From JAKLFA01 sp038222225 (GTDB taxonomy: Bacteria > Omnitrophota > Gorgyraeia > Zapsychrales > JANLHA01), in the NCBI GenBank assembly GCA_038222225.1, contig JBBRHV010000002.1, positions 1 through 64,000 of the forward strand: a stretch of 64,000 bases of DNA. The letters run 5' to 3'. The translations under genes and the position numbers were made by a program. This document shows, one piece after another, positions 8,340-16,737 of this stretch. The notes beneath the pieces were generated by a model. It did not search any database. It had not been told where the DNA came from and worked only from the letters and a program-made list of their open reading frames with translations. Within the stretch, counting starts at the first letter, position 1. The number at the start of each line of letters is the position of its first letter.

Positions 8340-10583
8340 TTATTCCTGCGCCTGAACTTTGCGTTTTTTCTTTGACCTAATCCGAACCACAATCAGAACA
8401 AAGATCAGGAAAAACAGCCCGATCTTCGCAAACTTCAGCGACCCGCGCGCCGTCTTTCCCCAGGGGAAATAACTCACGCTCATCCACGGCTGATCGCCTT
8501 CCACCACCAGGAGTTTAGAAACCGTAAAACCATTCCCGCGGGTCGGCAGATCAATCTTGATCGGCAACAGGCCCTGTGTCCCTTGAACGGAATCTACAAA
8601 ACTTGCAACCGACTTTTCCTTCTTTTCCATCATGACCTGCTGCACCTCATACTGATCTCCGATGTCATCAGCCGCCATGCGCATGCGCCCTTGAACACCT
8701 CGATTGAGATACCCGAGCCGGCCGCCGATACCTGCCGCATAAGGCACTTCGACTTCACCGTCGCTCTTGGACCCGAAATAAATAAAGTCATCCGGCATAT
8801 AAACTTTCCAGATAAGCTGATTCACCGGCAAATCCACGGCGGGCAGTTTCAAATTTAATTTTCCCGCTCCATTGACCGCTTTGCCTTCATCTAAATAAAC
8901 GACCTCCACCGGAAACTGAGTGACATTACTTCCGCCATTCTGAGATTTCTTCAGCGAAATCAGAATGTTGCCATCCTTATCTTTCGCCGGCTTCACCGGC
9001 TGGCCGTTGACAAAACTGCTCCACACCTTAGCCGTGTCCGGAAGTTTAATGCGCAGATACTGCTTCACATTGTTGCGAACCTGATAAACCAGCTTGGTGA
9101 GCAACCGCCCGTCTTTGGTGACCAAGGTCTCGGGATACGCCGCATCAATGGCCGCCACCAAAACCGGAATCTCTTCATGACGGGTCATCTCGATCTCAAT
9201 AGAGATCGGATGATTCAGATACTTAAATGCCAAAAGGATCGGCATCGAGGCCTGCTCCCAAATATATTGCGGAAGCTGTTTGGCGTCGATCTTGGTGACA
9301 CGCTCTGAGACGCCGACATCGATTTCAAGATTGGTGCTCGCGGCAATGCCGTAAAATCCATTCTCGCGTTCCACATTCAAAGCCCTCAACCAGGGCATGC
9401 TGACAACCTGTTGGCCCTCATCAACATTGCGTTCGAAGGTGACATCCAGGATGTGCGTTCCTTTTGTTCCAAAATTCAAAAAGACATCCAGATACTGAAC
9501 ATTATCTTTCTTGCTGACTTTCCAATCGCGCATCTCCTGGCTGCTGACAGATAAAACGCTGACATCTTCCGGTAAAGCCACGCGCAAATTGGAAACTTCA
9601 GCCTGCAGGATCGAAAACTGAATGCGTGACTGGCACTGCACCACCCCGCCGCCGATAGAGGCAAAGGTCCAGGTCTCAGCGTACAGTTTCGGAGCAAGCT
9701 CCACCGCCTCGATCGTTTCTTTCGGCAGGGCTTTGGTCCAACGGACATCAATGCCATTGGTATTCGGCATAACGGCCCAGGCTTCTGTCGTCCCCTTCAC
9801 GTTCTTTGTTTCAACCTTGATCGCCGGTTCGATAAAAACCTGCACATCTTCTTCAGGAATAACAAACTCAAACTGCGAGATCGGAGCCGGCATCACATCG
9901 ATCCGGAAACTGCCCGGACCATGTTCCCGCTCGCGCTTCGCCTTCAACAGATATTCCATATTCAAGGTGTAACGGCCAGGTTTATCAATAACCAGATAAT
10001 ATTTATTTCCCTTATTCATGACAAACGACTTTCCCCGATTGACCTGCACATCGATCAAACCGACCTGATTATTGACCAGCGGGATCTCAACCGGACGGCC
10101 GCCGTTTGAAAACACCTCAAAAACGATTTCGCCCTTGACCGTCACCACGCTCTCTTCAACTTCCCCGCTATAGTAAACTGTATAAACAATAAAATTCTGA
10201 CTGACCTGCTGAATATCCGATTCTCTTCGTGCCCGCTCATTATTAGCGGTGACCGGGGCGCTTTGCGGCATATTCACATTCTGACGATAAGCACCTGCAT
10301 CCATCACCTGACTAGCTGATCCACCAACCGCTCCGGCCTGCCTCAACTGCTCTTCCTGCCCCTGAGGCGTTCCCCAATAGTCATTTACAGCTTGATCTTT
10401 ATCTACCTGATAATTTTGTTCGAGATAATACGGCTGGTATTGGACATTTTGCGTGTCCGCTTTCTGAGAACTGATCTTGCTTTGAATTCTTTCCTTAAAT
10501 GAACCCCCTCCTGCCCTTGCAAAAACAGGAACCAACAACAGACACAACGCCACAACAGCAGACTGCATCAACCTTCGTTTCAT
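8340..10583 (-). CDS. Unknown large exported protein with C-terminal membrane anchor
   Basis: I do not recognise this 747-aa protein. Residues 1-24 form a signal peptide (basic MKRR, a hydrophobic run, then FARA before GGG). The next 80 residues are Gln/Tyr-rich and probably disordered. A long beta-rich region follows, with alternating hydrophobic segments, and then a single transmembrane helix (about 718-737, LFFLIFVLIVVRI) with a lysine/arginine-rich cytoplasmic tail (RSKKKRK). That predicts a periplasmic body held in the inner membrane. The start is supported by AGAAGGAG 9 nt upstream. No domain or catalytic motif is obvious. Confidence 0.75.
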   Translation of the reverse strand: MKRRLMQSAVVALCLLLVPVFARAGGGSFKERIQSKISSQKADTQNVQYQPYYLEQNYQVDKDQAVNDYWGTPQGQEEQLRQAGAVGGSASQVMDAGAYRQNVNMPQSAPVTANNERARRESDIQQVSQNFIVYTVYYSGEVEESVVTVKGEIVFEVFSNGGRPVEIPLVNNQVGLIDVQVNRGKSFVMNKGNKYYLVIDKPGRYTLNMEYLLKAKREREHGPGSFRIDVMPAPISQFEFVIPEEDVQVFIEPAIKVETKNVKGTTEAWAVMPNTNGIDVRWTKALPKETIEAVELAPKLYAETWTFASIGGGVVQCQSRIQFSILQAEVSNLRVALPEDVSVLSVSSQEMRDWKVSKKDNVQYLDVFLNFGTKGTHILDVTFERNVDEGQQVVSMPWLRALNVERENGFYGIAASTNLEIDVGVSERVTKIDAKQLPQYIWEQASMPILLAFKYLNHPISIEIEMTRHEEIPVLVAAIDAAYPETLVTKDGRLLTKLVYQVRNNVKQYLRIKLPDTAKVWSSFVNGQPVKPAKDKDGNILISLKKSQNGGSNVTQFPVEVVYLDEGKAVNGAGKLNLKLPAVDLPVNQLIWKVYMPDDFIYFGSKSDGEVEVPYAAGIGGRLGYLNRGVQGRMRMAADDIGDQYEVQQVMMEKKEKSVASFVDSVQGTQGLLPIKIDLPTRGNGFTVSKLLVVEGDQPWMSVSYFPWGKTARGSLKFAKIGLFFLIFVLIVVRIRSKKKRKVQAQE

Positions 10584-10640
10584 AACCCGTCTCCTTCTCT
10601 TGAATTAATGAATACTTCTATTGTCTGTGAAAAGCATTTT

Positions 10641-10669
10641 ATTATAAAGCAAAATCCTTAAAAACAAAA
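10641..10669 (-). promoter_or_regulatory. Possible promoter of the 747-aa gene
   Basis: A TATAAT (10641-10646, minus strand) lies about 58 nt before the ATG. The -35 region is T-rich with no good match, so only the -10 box supports this call. Confidence 0.35.
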
Positions 10670-10686
10670 ATTCTATTAAACCCGCG

Positions 10687-11211
10687 TTATTTATCAATCC
10701 GCTCAAGTTGATCTTCTGTTTTCAAGCCTATCTTTTTAACCGTGCCTGCATTCAGCTCCAAAACATACTTTGCCGATACTTCGCTGTAATAAACCGGGCA
10801 AGAAACTTGCTCACAAGGATTAACCGCTTCTTCAATATGAACAACGTTCATGTCTTCATCAAGCCAAACCATGTCCAAAGAGATCAGTGTGTTCTTCATC
10901 CAAAATCCATACGCCCCGGGTTCCTCAAAAACAAAAAGCATGCCCGCCTCTTGAGGCAGGCTTTCACGAAACATCAGCCCTTTGGCGCGCTCTTCCGGGG
11001 TTTGAGCGATCTCAATGGTGAAACAGTAGGACTGGAAACAAATTCTCTGGGTTTGATCAGCAGTGACACAAGAGCACAAGAACACAAGAGCACAGGACAT
11101 AAAAAAGACACTACGGCACTGTGACACTATGGCACTAAAATCTTTAAAACAAAAAAAACCTGAAAATCCCTGTTTTTTATATACTGTCTCTTTTTTTCTT
11201 TTAATTATCAT
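10687..11211 (-). CDS. DUF192 family lipoprotein
   Basis: The C-terminal ~115 aa form a DUF192 domain, recognisable by TPEERAKGLMFRESLP, GMLFVFEEP, FWMKNTLISLDMVWLD and the later VLELNAGT. Its function is not established. The N-terminus holds a hydrophobic stretch ending in a lipobox-like LCSC (Cys51 counted from a possible TTG start at 11220), so the protein is probably a lipoprotein. All residues before the domain are encoded by repeat element C. The start is uncertain: ATG at 11211, or an internal ATG at 11100 that leaves only a very short signal. It follows the M48 peptidase gene. Confidence 0.75.
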   Translation of the reverse strand: MIIKRKKETVYKKQGFSGFFCFKDFSAIVSQCRSVFFMSCALVFLCSCVTADQTQRICFQSYCFTIEIAQTPEERAKGLMFRESLPQEAGMLFVFEEPGAYGFWMKNTLISLDMVWLDEDMNVVHIEEAVNPCEQVSCPVYYSEVSAKYVLELNAGTVKKIGLKTEDQLERIDK

Positions 11212-11241
11212 AGTCCCCAATCTTTAGTGTCTCAGTGCCTT
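11061..11241. repeat. Interspersed inverted-repeat element C (ACACAAG plus CACTA units)
   Basis: The left arm (11061-11142) combines ACACAAGAGC units with GACACTACGGCACTGTG units. The right arm (11225-11241, TAGTGTCTCAGTGCCTT) is inverted. The core resembles that of element D (CACTAAAA, then AAACAAAAAAAA). On the minus strand the element starts at the M48 stop codon (11240-11242) and runs through the start and signal peptide of the DUF192 gene. Confidence 0.65.
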
Positions 11242-12079
11242 AATAAAGATCCTTCTCCTGCCCAGTCAGATTCAAATAACTTTTAAAATCCAGCTGGCCG
11301 GTGATCTCACGTTTCACGACCCCGATGCGCTCCTGAATATAAGGGTGAGTGCGAAAATAAGAAATTCTCCCTGGCCCCTTTTTGCGCGTTTCCTCTTCAA
11401 GCAAAGTCAAAACATTCACGATCGCATTGGGATCATAGCCGGCCCGCAGCATATAACGGACAGAAAGTTTGTCCGCTTGAAACTCATCCTGGCGGGAATA
11501 CGCGGTAAAGATCGTGGCATACATCGCATTGACGCCCATGGCGGCCTCAGCTTGATTGCCAACAATCGTTAAGATCTGCAGAATCGTCATACCGGTTGCG
11601 GCTTGCGCTCTTTTCATGGAATGCCGAGCCGTCACATGCCCAACTTCGTGGGCAATGACCGCCGCCAACTCATCGTCGGTCTTTAAAGCATCCGTCAGAC
11701 CCTTAAACATATAGACATATCCCCCAGGGAGACTCACGGCATTCAGCTCATCTTCATCAATGGTCTTGACGGTATACACCAATTCCTTGCGGTCACAGAC
11801 CTCAGCAATCCGCATCAAGATTTCATTGAGACGGGCACTTAAGGCCGGATCTTCGACGAGTTTATAATCATTTTCAACCTGCGTGGCGACAGCGAACCCG
11901 ATTTTTTCTTCTTTTTCGGTATTGTAAATAAGGGTCTCTTCCTGCCCGGTGGCAAGATTGTATTCGGAGTAAGTGCAACTGGAAAGAAACATCATGAAGA
12001 AGACACTAAAAACCTTCAAACAAAAAAAATCCGAAAACTTTTTATTACAGGACTGCACATTTTTTCTTTTGTCTCTCAT
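11240..12079 (-). CDS. M48-family zinc metalloprotease lipoprotein
   Basis: Periplasmic peptidase of the M48 family (BepA/LoiP-like), which in other diderms clears or helps fold outer-membrane proteins. The zinc site HEVGH is in AAVIAHEVGHVTARH and the third ligand probably in EFQADKL downstream. The N-terminus carries a hydrophobic stretch and lipobox LSSC with Cys35 as the likely lipidated residue. The protein is 279 aa with no TPR extension. The first ~27 codons lie in repeat element D, and no clear ribosome site precedes the ATG. Confidence 0.87.
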   Translation of the reverse strand: MRDKRKNVQSCNKKFSDFFCLKVFSVFFMMFLSSCTYSEYNLATGQEETLIYNTEKEEKIGFAVATQVENDYKLVEDPALSARLNEILMRIAEVCDRKELVYTVKTIDEDELNAVSLPGGYVYMFKGLTDALKTDDELAAVIAHEVGHVTARHSMKRAQAATGMTILQILTIVGNQAEAAMGVNAMYATIFTAYSRQDEFQADKLSVRYMLRAGYDPNAIVNVLTLLEEETRKKGPGRISYFRTHPYIQERIGVVKREITGQLDFKSYLNLTGQEKDLY

Positions 12080-12112
12080 AGTGCCACAGTGCCGTAGTGT
12101 CCTAGTGCCTTC
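11997..12112. repeat. Interspersed inverted-repeat element D (CACTA type)
   Basis: The arm at 12080-12112 (TAGTGCCACAGTGCCGTAG and on) is inverted against a short arm at 11997-12007 (GAAGACACTAA). The core AAACAAAAAAAATCCGAAAA matches that of element C. On the minus strand it begins right after the Maf stop codon and continues into the M48 gene, supplying its start codon (CACT-ATG) and most of its signal peptide. Confidence 0.6.
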
Positions 12113-12688
12113 TTAGAATTCAATCCCAAATTCCTTTAACATGATCCTTAAGCGTACCATCGGCAGGCCGATGACATTGGTATAGCAGCCCTCGATCCGG
12201 TGGATAAACGTACCTCCCCGGCCTTCAATGTCAAAACCCCCGGCTTTATCTAACGGAGAGATGTGGTTGTGGTATTGATCCATCTCCGCACGCGTCAAGG
12301 GATACATATAGACTTTGGTCTTCTCATAAGAAACAGCGGTCTTTCCCGAAGCCGCATCAATCACCGCCACTCCCGTATACACCCAATGCGGTTTGGCAAA
12401 CATCTCTTTCAGAATCCGCCGGGCATCTGCTAAATTTTTCGGCTTTAAGATCAGCCTCTTCCCGCCGCCATACACAACCGTATCGGCGCCAATCACAATT
12501 CCGGAACGGACCTTGCCCGCCACATTCTGCGCTTTTAATAATGCGTTCTTCTTTACCAACGCTGCGCAGGTGCTGGTGATCTTCAGGATCTCCTCGGCAC
12601 TGCTCCGCCGGACCTTAAACGTAAGGCCAGCCATCGCAAGCAATTTCCGCCGCTGCGCGGAACCCGAAGCTAAAATAATATTTTTCAT
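12113..12688 (-). CDS. maf: Maf family nucleotide pyrophosphatase
   Basis: Hydrolyses non-canonical or pyrimidine nucleoside triphosphates to monophosphates (house-cleaning; some members affect septum formation). The N-terminal LASGSAQRRKLL, the central GADTVV and the C-terminal GGFDIEGRGG...GCYTNVIGLP are family signatures. I start it at MKNIILASGS (12688) because the fold begins there; an upstream ATG adds only five residues, from the repeat. Repeat element E lies directly before the start and no ribosome site is evident, so translation may be coupled to pyrE or inefficient. Confidence 0.92.
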   Translation of the reverse strand: MKNIILASGSAQRRKLLAMAGLTFKVRRSSAEEILKITSTCAALVKKNALLKAQNVAGKVRSGIVIGADTVVYGGGKRLILKPKNLADARRILKEMFAKPHWVYTGVAVIDAASGKTAVSYEKTKVYMYPLTRAEMDQYHNHISPLDKAGGFDIEGRGGTFIHRIEGCYTNVIGLPMVRLRIMLKEFGIEF

Positions 12689-12722
12689 AAGGCACGCAGA
12701 CACTGGCCACTAAGGCACTAAA
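12689..12722. repeat. Single-arm CACTA repeat (element E)
   Basis: GGCACGCAGACACTGGCCACTAAGGCACTAAAAAACG matches the arms of elements B-D (units CACTA/GACACT). No inverted partner is seen, so it may be a remnant. It occupies the pyrE-maf gap directly before the Maf start codon. Confidence 0.5.
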
Positions 12723-12760
12723 AAACGATTAATAAAAAATGAACCACCTTGAATAACCCG

Positions 12761-13321
12761 CTAATCTTTTAAAAAATCCTGAGCTGTAAAAATCGATCGC
12801 ATCTGGCATCCGCGCGCTTCGACCGCTGCTTTTGCCCCCTCTTCGCGGTCAATGATGCATAAACATGTTTTGACCTTGATCCCCGCCCCATCTAAAACAT
12901 CCAAAGCATGCAAAAACGCTTTACCCGTGGTCGCCACATCATCAATGACCACCACCGTTGCTCCGCTTTTTAATTCCGGGCCTTCAATCTGTTTTTTCCC
13001 GCCGTGAGCTTTTGATTCTTTTCGAATAATGAAGGTGTTGACCGGTGTTCCATTTTGAAACGAAACCACGCCTAAGGCCCCCACCATCGGATCCGCGCCC
13101 AAGGTCGGACCGCCGATGGCATCAAGCGGCTCGCTCTTCACCATGTCTAAAAAAATCTTAGCGGTATAATAAACGCCTTCGGGAGTCAGCGTAATTTTAC
13201 GGCAATCTAAATAATAATTGCTTTTTTTTCCGGAAGATAAAATAAAATCCCCCTTTAAAAAAGCCTTCTCCTTAATGATCTCATGCAATTTCTTTTTATC
13301 ATCACTCCACGCGTTTGACAT
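12761..13321 (-). CDS. pyrE: Orotate phosphoribosyltransferase
   Basis: Joins orotate to PRPP in de novo pyrimidine synthesis. It has the PRPP-binding motif VVVIDDVATTGKA, FILSSGKKSNYYLDCR near the N-terminus and RKESKAHGGKKQIEG in the flexible catalytic loop. At about 186 aa it is a normal stand-alone enzyme. I chose MSNAWSDD (13321) because AAAGG lies 6 nt upstream; the upstream ATG (13339) has no ribosome site. No other pyrimidine gene is nearby. Confidence 0.95.
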   Translation of the reverse strand: MSNAWSDDKKKLHEIIKEKAFLKGDFILSSGKKSNYYLDCRKITLTPEGVYYTAKIFLDMVKSEPLDAIGGPTLGADPMVGALGVVSFQNGTPVNTFIIRKESKAHGGKKQIEGPELKSGATVVVIDDVATTGKAFLHALDVLDGAGIKVKTCLCIIDREEGAKAAVEARGCQMRSIFTAQDFLKD

Positions 13322-13350
13322 ACCAAGCCTTTCTCTCACAATACACCTGT

Positions 13351-13665
13351 TTATTTAATCCGTGGAACTTCCATCTTGCGCTTCCCAAATTCTAAAACAA
13401 GATTCGTCCGAAAACGCAATAAATCCTTATAAGACTCATACTCTTTCGGCGTAAAGCCGCCTTTGCTATAAAACGTCTGCACCGCTTCCAGCTCGATCAT
13501 TGCATCAATATAGGCGTCGGTCAGCTTTTGCTCATCCAACTTTGAAATCGCGCTGCGATCTAGGATATCAAGCGTAAACAAAAACCCTGCCGCCAGAGCT
13601 GTCATACTCCAGGCAATGATCATGATCCCGATCACCCAGGCCGTCAGCCCCCTTGAAATCCGCAT
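13351..13665 (-). CDS. Unknown small membrane-anchored protein
   Basis: I do not recognise this 104-aa protein. It begins MRISRGLTAWVIGIMII with one hydrophobic helix (about 9-31), then a charged helical region ending GKRKMEVPRIK, so it is probably anchored in the inner membrane by an N-terminal helix. The start at 13665 follows AAGGGGGG; the longer frame to 13758 lacks support. It lies just upstream of pyrE on the same strand (29-nt gap) and back to back with comF. Confidence 0.6.
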   Translation of the reverse strand: MRISRGLTAWVIGIMIIAWSMTALAAGFLFTLDILDRSAISKLDEQKLTDAYIDAMIELEAVQTFYSKGGFTPKEYESYKDLLRFRTNLVLEFGKRKMEVPRIK

Positions 13666-13772
13666 ATCGCCCCCCTTTTTAACTGCTTCATTATACGCAA
13701 AGTTTCCGAAGAAAACAAGCGCGCGTCTGACAATCGCATCTGAAAGCCAGGACGCCAACAGGACCTGAAATA

Positions 13773-13801
13773 TTTCAAAAAAATTCTCTCTCTGCTATAA
13801 T
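13773..13801 (+). promoter_or_regulatory. Promoter of comF-lptF-lptG
   Basis: TTCAAA (13773-13778), a 17-nt spacer and a perfect TATAAT (13796-13801). The expected start of transcription (13807-13809) coincides with the GTG at 13808, so the transcript may have no leader. Confidence 0.6.
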
Positions 13802-13807
13802 ACACTC

Positions 13808-14545
13808 GTGTTTATGCGAGTCGCCCGCCCCTTTATGAACGGGCTGATGAATATACTTTACCCCTCGGTTTGTGTCCTCTGTCATACGTCCCTCTTCCCT
13901 TCAGAGCCCCCGCCATTCGTGTGTCCGGCGTGCCTCTCCTCCATTCAAAAAAACAAACCACCCTTCTGCCGGAAATGCACACGGCCGCTGAAATCCGCGC
14001 CGGACCTGTTCTGCCGCAATTGCCGGCGTTCGAGCTTTCATTTTGACCATGTCTATGCTGCCTGCCTTTACACGCCGCCCTTTAAGCGCCTGCTCCATTT
14101 ATACAAATATGGAAGCCTGACCGTCATCCGCCGGCTTTTGAGTTCCTTCATCATTGACTTCATTGAACTTTACCAAATCCCCATCCACCGGTTTCAAATA
14201 ATCGCTCCCGTTCCGCTGCATCCGGTACGAATGCGTGAACGCGGCTACAATCAAAGCGAACTGATCGCCTTAATCCTGGCCGAACATTACAAGATCCCCT
14301 ACAGCAATCAGATCATTGCCAGAACTCGCTACAGTCTAAACCAGGCGCGCGTTAGCCCAAAACAACGCTGGACAAACGTTGAGTCGGCCTTTAAAATAAG
14401 ATCTCATATTAGCATTATTAATATTAATATTCTATTGGTCGATGATCTTTTAACGACCGGAGCCACCCTCTCTTCACTGGCCGGGGTTCTCAAGACAGGC
14501 GGGGCCAAAGAGGTAAGCGCTCTTACAGCAGCCATTGCAGAATAA
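13808..14545 (+). CDS. comF: ComF family phosphoribosyltransferase-like protein
   Basis: ComF/GntX-type protein, linked to DNA uptake or processing in other bacteria. Four N-terminal CxxC pairs (CVLC, CPAC, CRKC, CRNC) form a zinc-finger pair. The C-terminal half is a PRTase fold with VPLHPVRMRERGYNQSE and PRPP-loop ILLVDDLLTTGATL. The start is GTG 13808 or ATG 13814; neither has a ribosome site and the -10 box is only 6 nt away. It is followed 2 nt later by lptF. No other competence gene is nearby, so a natural-transformation role is only inferred. Confidence 0.9.
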   Translation: MFMRVARPFMNGLMNILYPSVCVLCHTSLFPSEPPPFVCPACLSSIQKNKPPFCRKCTRPLKSAPDLFCRNCRRSSFHFDHVYAACLYTPPFKRLLHLYKYGSLTVIRRLLSSFIIDFIELYQIPIHRFQIIAPVPLHPVRMRERGYNQSELIALILAEHYKIPYSNQIIARTRYSLNQARVSPKQRWTNVESAFKIRSHISIININILLVDDLLTTGATLSSLAGVLKTGGAKEVSALTAAIAE

Positions 14546-14547
14546 CT

Positions 14548-15639
14548 ATGCGTCTTTTACGCAATTATATTTTACGCGAATGTGTTCTCCCCTTTTTTCT
14601 GGCCCTTGGGGTTCTTTCCTGCGTGTTTCTGTTAGGATACACCGTCAAACTCGCGCATCTTGTCATCAATAAAGGCGTACCGCTTGTGGTCGTTGGAAAA
14701 ATGTTTCTGCTCTTAATCCCGGTTCTTCTTCAATACACCATGCCGATCGCCTGTCTGATCGCCGTGCTTTTGGCCTTCAGCCGTTTATCTGCCGATAATG
14801 AAATCATCGCGATCCGTGCCAGCGGAATCCATATTCAGCGACTCCTCCTGCCCTTGATTGCTGTCGGATTTATCTTCAGTCTTGTCGCATTCCTTCTCAA
14901 CGACCGCGTGATCCCTTTCGCGTACCATCAGCAGAAGGTCCTGGAAAAAACCATGGGATTTGAAAATCCCACCGCCCTTTTGGAGCCCGGGACATTCATC
15001 AAAACATTCAAAGGACAGACGATCTTCATCCACCGCGTCGAGGGCCATAAATTTTATAACATCACAATCTGGCAACCGCAGCCGGACGGACGTCCGACCA
15101 GAACCATCATTGCCAACCGCGGAGAATTCACAAAAAGCCCGGATGGAAAACAGCTGATCCTTAAACTCATTGACGGGACCTCCGATGAAATGGACCCCAA
15201 AAAACCTGAAAATTTCTATAAACTCAATTTTAAGACCCTTTTCATCACGCTGAATGTCGGCAATGGAGATGAAAAAATCGAAAAGAAACCGAAAAGCATG
15301 ACTCTGCAAGAACTCCTGGAAGAAAAACATCTTCGCGAACAACTCTTAGTTGACACGTCCCGGCTTGACACCGAATATTTCCGGAAACTCTCCTGGTCTT
15401 TTGCGCCTCTGATTTTCGTTCTTTTGGGATTTCCTCTGGCCGTCATCACAAACCGCCGGGAGCGTTCAGCCAATGTGATCTTAGCGATTATAGCCGCCAG
15501 CACGTATTATTTGCTGGCACTAACCTGTGAGGCCTTAAGCATCGAACAGCAGGCTCCGGCATATATCATCATGTGGGTTCCGAATGTTATCGCGCTGATC
15601 GTGGCCGTTTACTTTAATCATAAATTATGCGTATCATAG
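14548..15639 (+). CDS. lptF: LPS export ABC permease LptF
   Basis: YjgP/YjgQ-family permease of the Lpt machine that lifts lipopolysaccharide from the inner membrane toward the outer membrane. It has the family layout: N-terminal MRLLRNYILRECVLPFFLAL, three early helices, a periplasmic beta-jellyroll region (about 130-260) and three C-terminal helices including FAPLIFVLLGFPLAV. It is 363 aa. It starts 2 nt after comF and overlaps lptG by 13 nt. The two paralogues adjacent in this order are LptF then LptG. The ATPase lptB is not in this window. Confidence 0.88.
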   Translation: MRLLRNYILRECVLPFFLALGVLSCVFLLGYTVKLAHLVINKGVPLVVVGKMFLLLIPVLLQYTMPIACLIAVLLAFSRLSADNEIIAIRASGIHIQRLLLPLIAVGFIFSLVAFLLNDRVIPFAYHQQKVLEKTMGFENPTALLEPGTFIKTFKGQTIFIHRVEGHKFYNITIWQPQPDGRPTRTIIANRGEFTKSPDGKQLILKLIDGTSDEMDPKKPENFYKLNFKTLFITLNVGNGDEKIEKKPKSMTLQELLEEKHLREQLLVDTSRLDTEYFRKLSWSFAPLIFVLLGFPLAVITNRRERSANVILAIIAASTYYLLALTCEALSIEQQAPAYIIMWVPNVIALIVAVYFNHKLCVS

Positions 15640-16727
15640 ACCGCTATATCCTAAAATCTGTTGTCTTCATGTTCCTGATCACACTGTTTGTGTTCTGCCT
15701 GCTCTTTGTCTTGATTGATTCTGCATCCAACTTGGATGAATTCATTAATCATAAAGCATCCATTGAAATCATTGCCCGTTATTATCTGTCGTACTTGCCG
15801 GTGGTCATGGTTCAAACCGCTTCGATTGCCTGCCTCATTTCCTGCCTCCTGACCTTTGCGAACTTAAATGCCCATAACGAACTGATCGCCATGCGGGCCG
15901 GAGGATTAAATTTCTGGCGGCTAGCGCGACCTGCTCTGTGTTTCGGATTGCTGCTCTCGGCCGCGACGTTTTACCTGAATGAACGCTATATCCCCCAGGC
16001 TGAATCTATGGCCCGCGACATCAAGGAAGAAAATCTCTCTCTTGAAACCGACCGCTCATCCCATCAGGCCAAGATCAAGAATCTCTCCTTTTACGGCCTG
16101 AAAAACCGATTGTACTTCATTGATTCCTTTGATCCGGTCACGTACAATTTAGAGGGAATCACAATCATCAGCTTTGATAACGCTCAAAAGATTAGAGAAA
16201 AGATCGTCGCAATGGAAGGTTCTTGGACCGGGCTGGCATGGAAATTTAAACAGGTGCACATAACCCCGTACCAGCAGATCGATGCCGGGCCAACACGGTT
16301 CAAAATCTATGAAGAAAAACTCATGGACATCAAAGAAACTCCTAAAGATTTTTTACGGCAGCGCACCAATGTCAAATTTATGAATCTGCGCCAACTCCAT
16401 GACTACATCAAACGCTTCTCAAACAGCGGGGCGAGCCGAGCGGTGGACAGCTTAAAAGTTGATTTCTTCGAAAAGATCGCCTTCCCGCTGACGCCGGTGG
16501 TGCTTTTGCTTCTGGGTCTGCCGCTGGTGATGGCAACCGGAAATCGCAAAGCCCAGAATTTTGCCGCATTGGGGATCGCAATTGCGATCGGATTCTTTTA
16601 TTATGTGGCGAACGCCGTGGGAATTGCGCTGGGAAAAGGCGGGTTCCTGCCCCCTGAAATTGCTGCCAATATCGTACCGTTTTTCTTCTCTTTGACAGCG
16701 GTCTACTTCATCAAAATGCATTTTTAA
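15627..16727 (+). CDS. lptG: LPS export ABC permease LptG
   Basis: Second YjgP/YjgQ-family subunit, 366 aa, partner of LptF. It begins MRIIDRYILKSVVFMF, typical of this family, has helices at about 10-35, 55-80 and 95-115, a periplasmic domain, and C-terminal helices with FPLTPVVLLLLGLPLVMATG. Its start codon lies inside the end of lptF (13-nt overlap), which suggests translational coupling. It converges with alr with a 10-nt gap and no clear terminator hairpin. Assignment of F versus G rests on order and similarity of the first residues. Confidence 0.86.
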   Translation: MRIIDRYILKSVVFMFLITLFVFCLLFVLIDSASNLDEFINHKASIEIIARYYLSYLPVVMVQTASIACLISCLLTFANLNAHNELIAMRAGGLNFWRLARPALCFGLLLSAATFYLNERYIPQAESMARDIKEENLSLETDRSSHQAKIKNLSFYGLKNRLYFIDSFDPVTYNLEGITIISFDNAQKIREKIVAMEGSWTGLAWKFKQVHITPYQQIDAGPTRFKIYEEKLMDIKETPKDFLRQRTNVKFMNLRQLHDYIKRFSNSGASRAVDSLKVDFFEKIAFPLTPVVLLLLGLPLVMATGNRKAQNFAALGIAIAIGFFYYVANAVGIALGKGGFLPPEIAANIVPFFFSLTAVYFIKMHF

Positions 16728-16737
16728 AATGACGTGT

